Positions 51,230 through 60,427 of a stretch of 64,000 nucleotides of DNA are shown here, piece after piece. The first letter of the stretch is position 1. Each line of letters starts with the position of its first letter. Position numbers and translations under genes: made by a program. The notes beneath the pieces were generated by a model, which was not told the DNA's origin, made no database searches, and saw only the letters and a list, made by a program, of their open reading frames with translations. Where the stretch lies: the NCBI RefSeq assembly GCF_037971845.1, contig NZ_CP150227.1, positions 6,386,001-6,450,000 of the forward strand, read 5' to 3'. This DNA is from Paenibacillus sp. FSL R5-0766 (GTDB lineage: Bacteria > Bacillota > Bacilli > Paenibacillales > Paenibacillaceae).

Positions 51230-53677
51230 TTAACGAATGGGTGACAACTTGTCCGCCAGACCTGCGGGGTGAAGTTCATAGCCATTCTCCGTGTACGAGT
51301 CATAATATACCTTGCCGTTCCGATACACCATAAGATCCTCCAGATGGAAACCGCCCATCAGATTCAGTTTCTCCACACCACTGCTGCGTTCTTCGTACAC
51401 CACACCCAACTTGTAGATGCGTGACGTCTCTTCGGCATGTGCCGCATAGTCCATGAAAGCACTATGATGGTCGCCAAAGAAGTACTTTTCTTCATACCGA
51501 TGTTCCTGCGTATAATCGAATACCCGTACCCGAACAACAGCCTGATCCTCCAGCGTGTGGTACAACCTGCGGAACAGATCATCCTGGGTCAATACGTCTT
51601 TGTCTCCGTAGGCAATCGTTACATTGGCCCTTTGCAACAGCTCTTCTTCAAATGGCAATTGCAACGGCTCGGCCGTAAGCAGCAACGAGTGACATACCTC
51701 CATCAGCCGTTTCAGCAAACGATCATCGCCTTCTGTGGCGAGCCGGTTCATGTCTCCCATGTAACGGTCCTCAAACCATACATCCCGTCCGCGCTTGGCT
51801 TCCAGGTCGATGATTAGCTCTTCTGTCACTTTGCCGTAGTACTCCATCACGTTCTGGCCGATGTATTCATCCGCAGCAGCGATACTTTGGGCAGCTGTCT
51901 CGCGCAGTGTGCGTTCCAGCGCTTCAAGTGCTGCTGTGACGTGACGACTGAAACGATGAAGTTCTTCCATCTCCGTATCGTAGATACGCAGCAGATGTAA
52001 TTCATTTTCCAGTCGCAGTAATTCCACTTTCGGTACATACACTCGCTCCAGCATACAGTCAATCAGATTGCGTACATTCTGTTTATCACGGAACAACGCT
52101 CGTTTGAACGACTGATCTTCCACTTGCTCTTGCTGACGTTGCTCCAACAGAGCACGTGCCGATTCAAGCTGCATCGATTTATCCCGAATCAGTCCGAGCA
52201 GCGCTTCACGTACACTGCCAGGCTCACTGTCACTCCAGGCAGCCCACTGGAAGTAACCAACCTCGGGATGCTCCGCGCGGGAATGTTCAGCCTGACGGCG
52301 CAGGGAACCGCTAGAGCTGCGCTCGCGCACACGCTCTTCGACAAGACGGACAACGTTATCGCGGAAGTACGCTTCAGCTCCTTGTCCAAACAACGCTCTC
52401 TCCGCTTCACGAAGTGAGAGCGGCTTCAGATCGGAGAAACTGACGTTATGCGTCATGATGCCGCTCATGCCACTAACCAGATCTTCGTCAGGTAACAGAC
52501 CTTCGACTTTGCGTTCCACCGAGGGCGCGTCCAGTCCGAAGAAAGCGAGCTTGTCCTTAATGCTCCAATCCGGCTCTTGCCGCATGCGTGCGAGCAGATA
52601 CCGATACAGGTGATATACAACCGCTAGTGCAATCGGCTTGTTTGGCCGCCTGATCTCGGCAAAACCCGCGCTTGCATAACCGTGCTGATCAGAGGTGGTA
52701 CGAATATTGTTTTTAAAGGATGTATTGTTGTACGTGTTCGCTCCCGTGCTTGAAACGGTACCCGAGTGATCTGTACCCTGCTTCCTGTTCTTCAGCAGGC
52801 AGATGCGGCAGATGATCTCGGCATTTTCGATCCAGCCACCGGGAACGCCGGTTCCGCGCTCATTTTTGTCGGACAACAGATATACTAGATCAAACAACGG
52901 TGACGCGGGATGTGTAACCGGAATGGAGATCCCATCCTCCGTCACCAGCAGTTTACCGCTGAACGTGTAGTCCAGCGACTGCATATAATCCAGTTCCCGC
53001 AGAAAAGCGAGACCTGCTGCGCTGGCATACCCGAAGGAATCCACCTGTTCCATCTCGCTGACCAATACATGCAGATCCGTCTGCACCGACTTGAAGGCTT
53101 GGGACAAAATGGTCTCCGTCAGCTTGGTGAGCTCTGGCAACAATACATTCAACGGATCATCCGCCCTGGTTACCACCGTAACGTAAATCCGATCAAATGA
53201 CGAGTATAACCGTCCATATTCGGCAATCCGGTTACTGACCCGACGAAGCGTACGATTCAGGTCAAAGAGCACCTGATCCGATTCGTGGAAACTGCGGTGT
53301 ACATCCTTACGCCGTGTTTTGGATGGTCGCTCTGTCTGCCCAGCGGACAGAGGCAAGCGGTGAAGAGTCACCTGACCGTCATCGGACGAGCCAACATTCC
53401 TCGTTTCAACCGGATGCTCTTTCTGATCTTCTGTCCCGATCTGAACGTAGACTACACCGTCTCCGTTATCCCATTTCAGCTGATTGATCTCCTGCACAGC
53501 AGACACGGCAGGTGCAACCAGATCACCCACAAACAGGAACAGCGCCGGGTAATGGATACTGCTGCGTCCATCACCCAGGCTGCCTTGACGCTCCTGCTCT
53601 ATTGCATACTGCGCTGCATACTTCTCCAGATCACGCTTCAGGGTATTGTTCGAATTGAACTCCATCCCGGCCGCCAT
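51230..53677 (-). CDS. Pseudo-tubulin: diverged paralog of the adjacent tubulin-like GTPase
   Basis: An 815-aa cytoplasmic protein that aligns with the tubulin-like protein encoded upstream. Residues 222-275 (LAFLRELDYMQSLD; PLFDLVYLLSDKNERG) match residues 250-300 of that protein (YAALKELDYWMNVD; PPFNLCHLISATNTEG). At the GTP-binding loops the glycine-rich sequences are lost: ALFLFVGDLVAPAV stands where the partner has ILIIGLGGTGIDAL, and VVTRADDPLNVLLPELTKL where it has LLTGLSGGTGSGCFLD. It should therefore not bind GTP in the usual way and probably forms a heterodimer or cap. The C-terminal 400 residues are largely helical. Its start ATG is one base past the tubulin stop (TAAGATG), so the two are coupled. 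Confidence 0.78.
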   Translation of the reverse strand: MAAGMEFNSNNTLKRDLEKYAAQYAIEQERQGSLGDGRSSIHYPALFLFVGDLVAPAVSAVQEINQLKWDNGDGVVYVQIGTEDQKEHPVETRNVGSSDDGQVTLHRLPLSAGQTERPSKTRRKDVHRSFHESDQVLFDLNRTLRRVSNRIAEYGRLYSSFDRIYVTVVTRADDPLNVLLPELTKLTETILSQAFKSVQTDLHVLVSEMEQVDSFGYASAAGLAFLRELDYMQSLDYTFSGKLLVTEDGISIPVTHPASPLFDLVYLLSDKNERGTGVPGGWIENAEIICRICLLKNRKQGTDHSGTVSSTGANTYNNTSFKNNIRTTSDQHGYASAGFAEIRRPNKPIALAVVYHLYRYLLARMRQEPDWSIKDKLAFFGLDAPSVERKVEGLLPDEDLVSGMSGIMTHNVSFSDLKPLSLREAERALFGQGAEAYFRDNVVRLVEERVRERSSSGSLRRQAEHSRAEHPEVGYFQWAAWSDSEPGSVREALLGLIRDKSMQLESARALLEQRQQEQVEDQSFKRALFRDKQNVRNLIDCMLERVYVPKVELLRLENELHLLRIYDTEMEELHRFSRHVTAALEALERTLRETAAQSIAAADEYIGQNVMEYYGKVTEELIIDLEAKRGRDVWFEDRYMGDMNRLATEGDDRLLKRLMEVCHSLLLTAEPLQLPFEEELLQRANVTIAYGDKDVLTQDDLFRRLYHTLEDQAVVRVRVFDYTQEHRYEEKYFFGDHHSAFMDYAAHAEETSRIYKLGVVYEERSSGVEKLNLMGGFHLEDLMVYRNGKVYYDSYTENGYELHPAGLADKLSPIR

Positions 53678-53678
53678 C

Positions 53679-56600
53679 TTACTTCAGCCTTCTGCGAATG
53701 TCGTTCAGCTTGGACGACATCGTTCTGTAGAACTGATAGATGTCTTCTCCGTTAGCCAGTTCTACCCGCTCGTATTCGAGACGATCGCGCGATTCCATGA
53801 ACAGCGCAGCCAGATCATCCAGCTTCGTCAGCAGTGGGGTGATATCCTCTGAAGCGGTTAGATCGTTATCTCGGCGGGAGGCTTTGCGCAGCAATGTACT
53901 GCGATCCTTCTCAACCAGACCGCGGAAGTTGTCAAACACTTCATACTCGGCAAAGTTACGGCTCTTCATCAGGTTAGCGAATGGCTCCCATGCATCTTCT
54001 TCCGGGTCACGGTCATAGACGTAGAGCGCGCCTTTTTTGACGATGGTGTCGGTATATAACGCTTCGATGAAGCGATCATACCACTGCTCTTCGTCCTGGT
54101 ACTGGGCAAGAATGCCTTCGAGTTCGGCGACTTTGGCCGAGATGGCATTCATCTTTGCCAGTTCCTCACGTACACGCGCGATCAGCTGCGGGGAGCGTAC
54201 CAGGTTTTCTTTGGCCATATCTTCATTAATACTGCCGAAAATATCCTTAACTCCCACACGTGGCAACCCTTCGGATTGCAGACGTTTCAGCTCGATCACC
54301 GCCCGCTTCACTTCGCCGAGGTTCGGCGTTGTGGACGTGAGACGCATGTCGTAGGCTCCCAGTTTGGCAGACAGATCAAACGCTTCTGTTGTCACAATCG
54401 CATACCGGTTGCTTGTATTCTCATCAATGGATTTGGCTGTCACAATGTTGTATCCAAGCGCCTGCTCGAATTCGTTACGCACACGGGCGTTATACTGCTT
54501 CACGCGGGCGTTCTCGTACACATCTCCCCATGATTTCTCTGGAATCGGAGACGGCAGATAGGTCCAGTTGTTTTTCTCCGTTTGCACCAAGTGACGACCA
54601 ATGCCTTCTTTGTCCAAAATGGTACGTTCATAACTTTCCTCATAAACTTTGAGCGGTGTATAGACAAAAAGCGGTACCCCGTTGCGGGTGTTCAGCCAGA
54701 ATATCCGGTTACGCACTTCACTTTCCTTGACGGTAAAATGAGATTTGCCTACCGCATTGTTCTGATAATTGCGAATCCCTTTCAAAATGCCTGGCGCCTG
54801 TGCCGGTACCGATACAAATCCCCATGAAGGGAAATGCAGACTGCCTGTACTGTTGCTCAGATTGAACACCGGAACAGCCTCATCATCCAGCTTGCCAGCA
54901 ATGAAACGTTCCACGAATTTCTCAACCGACTCATCCTGACCGTACTTGATCACCAGGAAATCTTCCATGGAACGGGTAATCAGATCACCGAATTTCTCAC
55001 TCAGGAAGTCAGAGATGGAGCTGACGATATCAATCTCGTTTTCTTTCACCCACTGGCTGGAGTTTTCCAGCAATTCACGGGAGAAGTCACGGATCAGATC
55101 ATCTGTATCACGTTTATCCAACAGCCCGTCCACCACACTGACGATATCCGGCACACTTACAACGTTCCAATAATATGTTTTGTTGCCTTTGTGATCGGCT
55201 TGTTCTTCGCCGCGTGTCAGCAGGTCACCGTTCTTGGCGAATATCGAGCTAAGGGCGTTCAGCGTTTCGGTAAATACGTTATAAATGCGGCTGTTCTCCT
55301 GGTTCAGCAACTCATACAGATCTTCATAGAACTCGATCATCTGATCGTTGCGTTCCACGTCGGCGTGCAGCCAGTACTCATGAATTTTTGCTTCAATATA
55401 AGCATTCTTTTTCTTCTCTTTGGAGACAAAAGCACTCTTTGCATCGCCCAGCTTCTCTTCGGACTGCTCCTGAGCTGCTTCAATATCACGCGGAATGCGG
55501 AAGGCATTCTCACGCAGCGTTTCGATGTACGACTGAATCATCTTCAGTACACAGAAACCTTTTTCCGTATAAATCAGACGAGAGACATAGAACGGACCTT
55601 GTTCGGGATGCAAAAACATACGCCGGATCTGTTCGGTGAACTGACCCGCAATCTCACCCGGCAGTTGTTTCTTCGCCTTGATATATTCTTCACGGGCACG
55701 GGCCAGGAAGTTCTGCTCCAGTTCGGTGTCCATATTCACAACCTGTGATTTCACCACGTTGCCATAGGATAAACGCTCGCTGTTCTGATACCCAGGCAGC
55801 GGCTCTGGCACGCGAGCTTCAAAGGACTTGACCACACTTTCGAGATCAATGCCCAGCTTGCGGGCGAACTTCTCGGTATCCTCCTGGTTCGGTGCTTTGG
55901 AGAACATGGTGTTCATTTTGTCGAACATGCGATACGCCAGATACGTGGTCATCTCTTCAATTGGCAGTACAGCCGAAGATGCACCGATGATGTTGTAATC
56001 ATAGTTAGCCGGGTACACCTTGTTCATCTGTGCAATGTTGGTCCGGATGTTGCTGATATAGTCATGGATCGCAAACTCCTCACCCGACTGCTTCTCCTCA
56101 CTTGCCATGAAGTTGGTAATGTTCTCGGCAGTGACGTTCATGCAGTAATCGTAGGCGTTCTCCAGCAATTTGCCTTCGGTATTGGTTGCAGAGATCAGAT
56201 GACACAGGTTAAATGGTGGCAGTGGTGAGTTGACTGTTAAAATATTGCCGTACTTCTGTGTAAACCGCTCACCGCGGCTATCCACGTTCATCCAGTAATC
56301 CAGCTCTTTGAGCGCAGCATATCCGTTTTTACGAATGTATTCACGAGTGTGTTCGCTCAAGCTTTTGTTGGACAGGTTCACGTCTGGCGTGAACAGATAG
56401 CCCAGCGTATTCACGCGGTCAATCCCGGCAGAGCCGTGATCCCGTTCGATAATGCCGCGCACGATATAGGAAATATCGAGGAAACAGCCGCTGCCTGTTC
56501 CGCCGGACAGACCTGTCAGCAGGAACACCATCAGTTTTTTGTTGGTGCCTACGGATAAGGTTTTGATCTTTTTATCGATGGCCTGTACGACCTGATTAAT

Positions 56601-57068
56601 CTTGGTGAACAGGAGCAGACGTCCAGCCTGACGTACACCTGCGGCGCCGTTCATACCATCCGTGATGCTCAGTTCGGGAGACAGCCAGTCCGTAATGTAC
56701 GGTTCAAGCACGCTGCGGTTCTGTAGAAGTCCGCCAATCTCGGCATTGGACAGCAATACGAATTCATTGATCGGATCAAGTCCGATCCCTTTATACTTTT
56801 TGGCACGATCCTGTTCGTTTGTCTCAAAAGCCAGAAACTCCACATTGTCCGGCTTGTCCATTTTTTTCTTGGATACCGGGTCCTGTGGCAGCTTGAAACG
56901 ACGGTTGATCTGATATTTGAGGCGCAGCAACGCATCAATTCCCGTTCCTCCCAGACCGATAATCAGAATGGGGTTATCAATTGTATCAACTCTGATCTTC
57001 TCACTGACAATACCTCCGCCAAGTGATACATCCAGTTGCTGAATATGTTCTCTAACAATCGGTTTCAT
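53679..57068 (-). CDS. Tubulin/FtsZ-like GTPase, long form (Tubulin_2-like)
   Basis: An 1129-aa cytoplasmic protein whose N-terminal third has the tubulin/FtsZ fold signatures: a glycine-rich first loop ILIIGLGGTGIDAL (35-48), a nucleotide-site strand EFLAFETNEQD (77-87), and the tubulin signature loop LLTGLSGGTGSGCFLD (183-198). A GTPase that polymerises or switches between states is expected by fold. The large remaining part (about 450-1129) is mostly helical with coiled-coil stretches and has no match I recognise. FtsZ (about 380 aa) and TubZ lack it. AAGGAGG lies eight bases before the start. The gene is followed at once by its pseudo-tubulin paralog. Repeat copy 6 lies in the leader. Confidence 0.85.
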   Translation of the reverse strand: MKPIVREHIQQLDVSLGGGIVSEKIRVDTIDNPILIIGLGGTGIDALLRLKYQINRRFKLPQDPVSKKKMDKPDNVEFLAFETNEQDRAKKYKGIGLDPINEFVLLSNAEIGGLLQNRSVLEPYITDWLSPELSITDGMNGAAGVRQAGRLLLFTKINQVVQAIDKKIKTLSVGTNKKLMVFLLTGLSGGTGSGCFLDISYIVRGIIERDHGSAGIDRVNTLGYLFTPDVNLSNKSLSEHTREYIRKNGYAALKELDYWMNVDSRGERFTQKYGNILTVNSPLPPFNLCHLISATNTEGKLLENAYDYCMNVTAENITNFMASEEKQSGEEFAIHDYISNIRTNIAQMNKVYPANYDYNIIGASSAVLPIEEMTTYLAYRMFDKMNTMFSKAPNQEDTEKFARKLGIDLESVVKSFEARVPEPLPGYQNSERLSYGNVVKSQVVNMDTELEQNFLARAREEYIKAKKQLPGEIAGQFTEQIRRMFLHPEQGPFYVSRLIYTEKGFCVLKMIQSYIETLRENAFRIPRDIEAAQEQSEEKLGDAKSAFVSKEKKKNAYIEAKIHEYWLHADVERNDQMIEFYEDLYELLNQENSRIYNVFTETLNALSSIFAKNGDLLTRGEEQADHKGNKTYYWNVVSVPDIVSVVDGLLDKRDTDDLIRDFSRELLENSSQWVKENEIDIVSSISDFLSEKFGDLITRSMEDFLVIKYGQDESVEKFVERFIAGKLDDEAVPVFNLSNSTGSLHFPSWGFVSVPAQAPGILKGIRNYQNNAVGKSHFTVKESEVRNRIFWLNTRNGVPLFVYTPLKVYEESYERTILDKEGIGRHLVQTEKNNWTYLPSPIPEKSWGDVYENARVKQYNARVRNEFEQALGYNIVTAKSIDENTSNRYAIVTTEAFDLSAKLGAYDMRLTSTTPNLGEVKRAVIELKRLQSEGLPRVGVKDIFGSINEDMAKENLVRSPQLIARVREELAKMNAISAKVAELEGILAQYQDEEQWYDRFIEALYTDTIVKKGALYVYDRDPEEDAWEPFANLMKSRNFAEYEVFDNFRGLVEKDRSTLLRKASRRDNDLTASEDITPLLTKLDDLAALFMESRDRLEYERVELANGEDIYQFYRTMSSKLNDIRRRLK

Positions 57069-57109
57069 TCCATGTCCTCCTTAGATTAACGCAGTCGGAA
57101 CTACAACAT

Positions 57110-57265
57110 GATTACACTTGCCACTCCGATGACAGAACAACCTTCCGATCGCTGTTATCCCCAGATTTTTTGATTCTCTTTTTCATAGGTGAAAATCTGG
57201 GGATAAAGGCGAACGCTTCGCTTCTCCAGCTTTTTTCTGTCCTCTGCGTTCTCGTGTAAACGGTT
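57110..57265. repeat. MITE-like palindromic repeat, family A, copy 6 (short form)
   Basis: The core is well kept (TTACACTTGCCACTCCGATG, GATCGCTGTTATCCCC, TCTGGGGATAAAGGCG, CTGTCCTCTGCG, GTGTAAA), but the outer 14-bp ends are lost. It sits between the vWA gene and the tubulin gene of the same operon, about 40 bp before the tubulin start. Confidence 0.82.
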
Positions 57266-57292
57266 AGATCCAACTTCTATTGGCAATCATTT

Positions 57293-59086
57293 TTACACCA
57301 GGTACTCAATCAAAATGGTCTTGTCCGCCTGTTGCAGCGGGATGCTCAGTCGGTCACCGTTCTTCAGTTCAACGCCTGAGCTTGCATCGACTGCACGACC
57401 GGATTTCTCCAGCGTACCGCCTGCGGTGTTACGGATTATAATTCGATCCCCATTGCTGGGCGTAAATACGTATTTTTCGGTTTCCTTCAGCTCAGGGTCC
57501 AGTTGCAACAACTGATGCAGATGGAATCTGCCCCGGAAGGATACCAGCTTTTTATATTGCGGATATGATTTATCTCCCGTGTTCTCATCACGAATCTCCA
57601 CGACCATCTGGCCTACAAAACCTCGATTTTTTCGTTTCAGCCAGCCCAGCAGGAACCATGCACCAACACCGACCACAATCAGAGCTACAACACCCAGGAT
57701 GACAGGCAACCAAGGAAACGGCTTGTCCTGTTCACCGCCAGACGTTGTTGGTTGAGATCCACTTCCAGCTGCTCCGCTCGCGTTGATCGTGATTGGCTCA
57801 CTTTCACGGTAGAAGCTGTCTTCTTCCGCACGGATGACTAATTCATAGTTATGATTGTCTGGTACTTCAAACGTTCCGGCAAAACCAGAACCTGTGTTTT
57901 CCAGCGGTTGTTCCTCGCTTTTACCTGTATCTACATCTTTCACAACCAGCGTGGCCTTCATATCTGTATACAGATCATTATCCTGAAGCGGCTGACCGCC
58001 ATTCTCCAGTTTGGCTGCAAGATCAACCTTGTCTCCTTTGGTATAGGACTTGGTCTTAATTGGGTCCACAACGAGCTGAAGATCGTAGTTGAACAACAGG
58101 TTGATATCGATGCTGTCTTTCGGAGCCCCTTTTACCCGAAGTTTCCAGTCTCCCTCTTGGGGTTTCAACAGCTTCACGAGTGAATAACTCTTCGAAGTCG
58201 AGAGCTTGGCTGCATCCGAGTTCATATCCACGGCTTGTCCGGAAGGGTCCGTCAATTGCACTTCCACCGGCTTCGAGGATATGATCGAAATATTTGCTTC
58301 CAATACACTGTCGTTCGGTACATTCACGGTAACTTCCTGATAACTGCCGTTTCCCGTTACAGAGGGCAGCTTGACCACATTCAGTTTGGCATGATCGGCG
58401 AAGATCTCACTCAGAATCTGTGGCAGATCATCCGGCGTATCGGTAATGAATGACTTGCCTCCGGTCTGCTGAGCCAGGTCTGCGAGTGCATTCTTGTTCA
58501 GCTTGCCATCCGCGTTCAGTCCAATCGTATACACCGGAATGCCCTGATCCTGTGCTTCCTTCACGGCTTTTGCCAGGTCAGCATCAGATTGTGCCTGTGT
58601 ACGGCCTTTGGTTTTGTTAAAGTCATTGTTACCATCCGCCAGCAGCACGATCATCGGCGAGTGGGATGGGTCTGCACCATGATTCAGTATGTTCACGGCT
58701 TCGGCGACACCAACTGAGACATCGGTATATGGCCCCCGGCCGAGCTGATCAATAAAATCCTTCAGGCTGCTCTTGTCCGTATCGGACTGAATCGTAAGCA
58801 TAGCCTTTTCCCGCTCCACCTGATCGGTATAAGCGACAATCCCTACCTTGTCCCCCTGGACGGGCAGCATATCAATAAACATTTTCATGGCTTCATTACT
58901 GATCTTGTCACGGTCACTTGTATTCATCGAGTTACTTACATCGGCTACAAGTACCGCATCGATTCCGCTTGTCTGTGCCTGAGCCGCTGCAGCTTGTGGC
59001 AGCAACGCTTGAGGTAACAGTAGCGTTAGAATTGCCAGCAGAACCATCGTTCCACTGAGCCAGCGTATTTTGCGTGTCCGCAGCAT
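57293..59086 (-). CDS. Single-pass vWA surface protein with an FHA-like cytoplasmic domain
   Basis: A 597-aa membrane protein. A signal peptide (LLAILTLLLPQALLPQ, ending AAA-AQ) is followed by a vWA domain (about 38-230) with MIDAS DVSNSMN (49-55) and VLLADGNNDF, then two Ig-like beta regions (about 240-425), a Ser/Gly tether, one membrane helix (about 457-478, LGVVALIVVGVGAWFLLGW) and a cytoplasmic beta domain of about 110 residues. That last part (GDRIIIRNTAGG, VELKNGDRLSIPL) resembles a forkhead-associated domain, which would bind phosphothreonine, though the FHA Ser/His pair is not obvious. First gene of the operon. ATG 59086 has GAAGGAG eight bases upstream. Confidence 0.85.
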   Translation of the reverse strand: MLRTRKIRWLSGTMVLLAILTLLLPQALLPQAAAAQAQTSGIDAVLVADVSNSMNTSDRDKISNEAMKMFIDMLPVQGDKVGIVAYTDQVEREKAMLTIQSDTDKSSLKDFIDQLGRGPYTDVSVGVAEAVNILNHGADPSHSPMIVLLADGNNDFNKTKGRTQAQSDADLAKAVKEAQDQGIPVYTIGLNADGKLNKNALADLAQQTGGKSFITDTPDDLPQILSEIFADHAKLNVVKLPSVTGNGSYQEVTVNVPNDSVLEANISIISSKPVEVQLTDPSGQAVDMNSDAAKLSTSKSYSLVKLLKPQEGDWKLRVKGAPKDSIDINLLFNYDLQLVVDPIKTKSYTKGDKVDLAAKLENGGQPLQDNDLYTDMKATLVVKDVDTGKSEEQPLENTGSGFAGTFEVPDNHNYELVIRAEEDSFYRESEPITINASGAAGSGSQPTTSGGEQDKPFPWLPVILGVVALIVVGVGAWFLLGWLKRKNRGFVGQMVVEIRDENTGDKSYPQYKKLVSFRGRFHLHQLLQLDPELKETEKYVFTPSNGDRIIIRNTAGGTLEKSGRAVDASSGVELKNGDRLSIPLQQADKTILIEYLV

Positions 59087-59348
59087 TGGGTGTACTCCTT
59101 CACGTTTGAGATTAAAATGGGAATAGTTTATTATAGGCGTCAAGCCTTAAGGAAATCTTAACAGTCTGCTAATAAATTCTGAAAAGCACCCCTATCTTGA
59201 GTTACAGTTTTGTAATGACTGACAAAAATCGACGATTTCACGCCTGCAACTGGCACAAAAGTACCAACTATGGAAATATGATATAGTTATTGCCAGCAAA
59301 CTGCAATATAACAGCGCTTGATTACCAAGCTATAGAAGGGAACGGATT

Positions 59349-59492
59349 ATGGTTACATACGGATGCCTCGCCATATTGTTTCTTTTTGTCATGATAAAGG
59401 GTTTTGCACTCCACCTTCATCGGCGGAAACCGGTCTCCCGCGAAGAGACGGATCGTACCCTCTACACTATTCTGAATGGTGAGCGTGATTGA
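59349..59492 (+). CDS. 47-aa single-pass membrane peptide
   Basis: A small open frame with a good ribosome-binding site (AAGGGA, seven bases before the ATG). The peptide starts MVTYGCLAILFLFVMIKGFA, one membrane helix, followed by the basic HLHRRKP and a charged tail (SREETDRTLYTILNGERD). This predicts the N-terminus outside and the tail inside. It ends two bases before the start of the next gene, so it should be co-translated with it. I do not recognise a family. Confidence 0.65.
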   Translation: MVTYGCLAILFLFVMIKGFALHLHRRKPVSREETDRTLYTILNGERD

Positions 59493-59494
59493 GC

Positions 59495-60427
59495 ATGAGT
59501 ACTAAACTAGTTGTATCCATAAGACCATTTCATCGAACGACCTATGCCTATGAAAAGTTGCAAGTCTGCTCACGTTGTGGACAGTACACCTGCCTGTGGG
59601 AAGAGGAGTGCACGGCCTGTGGCCGGGGTACCCTGAACTCCGTTCAGTCGAAGGCGACTTCCCGTGTGAAACGCCGCATTGCACGCGACCTGTTCATTAC
59701 CATATTGTTCGGTGCTGCTGCCACCTATTTCGGTGAGACCATAGATCAGACCATGGCGGCAGCCAGCGTTTCCCTGCTGCTTCTGGCCTTACTCATCTTC
59801 ATGCAGAAACGTTCGTTCGAGGTAGAACAGCAGCGCGAGTTGAAGCGCACGTTGCAACAGGATGAGGAACTCATCCGCCAGGGTATTAACCGCAACTGGG
59901 CTCTGGTCGCCGAAGCTCGAAAGCAGGATGAAGCACTTGCCTATGAGATGCTCCGCGAGATCGGCTCACTCGTCTACAATGACCGGATTCGACTGCAGCA
60001 GGTTGCGCTGTTACAATCCTTTGTCCTGCGCAGTGATATGGATCTGCAGCTCAAGCCCTTGCTACTACGCAGTTTCGAGCGGCTGCTCGCTGAATATATC
60101 GGTGAGATCGCACGACTTAAGCCGGATTTGATCCGTGAAGATGCGATTCGTTATATCGCAACCTATGAAGTGAATATTTTACAGCTCCACAATGGAATTC
60201 AGATACTTACAGCCGTAGCTGCTGCTGCCGTGCGCAAGAGCAAATATATTGAGTTATTCCCTAGTCTTATTACCCGCTACGCCCGCTTTATGCCCAAGGA
60301 TCGCTTCATGAGACTTTATCACACGATTGAACGCTATCCGAGCAAGGCACGAGGGGGATTGGCGGAGTCGGTAGGCCGGGTGTATAACGAGAAATATCGG
60401 GATCAATACGCAGATGTTCAGCTGTAG
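59495..60427 (+). CDS. Zinc-ribbon membrane protein of unknown function
   Basis: A 310-aa protein. CSRCG (about 25-29) and CTACG (about 40-44) form an N-terminal zinc ribbon. Two membrane helices follow (about 67-85 and 89-107, FITILFGAAATYFG and VSLLLLALLIFM). The rest, about 200 residues, is helical and probably cytoplasmic (EDAIRYIATYEVNILQLHNG; RLYHTIERYPSKARGG). ATG 59495 is two bases after the 47-aa peptide's stop; TTG 59489 is an alternative. It is divergent from the tubulin operon with a 408-bp gap from vWA start to this start. The zinc ribbon echoes the one in the GTPase and suggests it belongs to the same system (inference). Confidence 0.78.
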   Translation: MSTKLVVSIRPFHRTTYAYEKLQVCSRCGQYTCLWEEECTACGRGTLNSVQSKATSRVKRRIARDLFITILFGAAATYFGETIDQTMAAASVSLLLLALLIFMQKRSFEVEQQRELKRTLQQDEELIRQGINRNWALVAEARKQDEALAYEMLREIGSLVYNDRIRLQQVALLQSFVLRSDMDLQLKPLLLRSFERLLAEYIGEIARLKPDLIREDAIRYIATYEVNILQLHNGIQILTAVAAAAVRKSKYIELFPSLITRYARFMPKDRFMRLYHTIERYPSKARGGLAESVGRVYNEKYRDQYADVQL

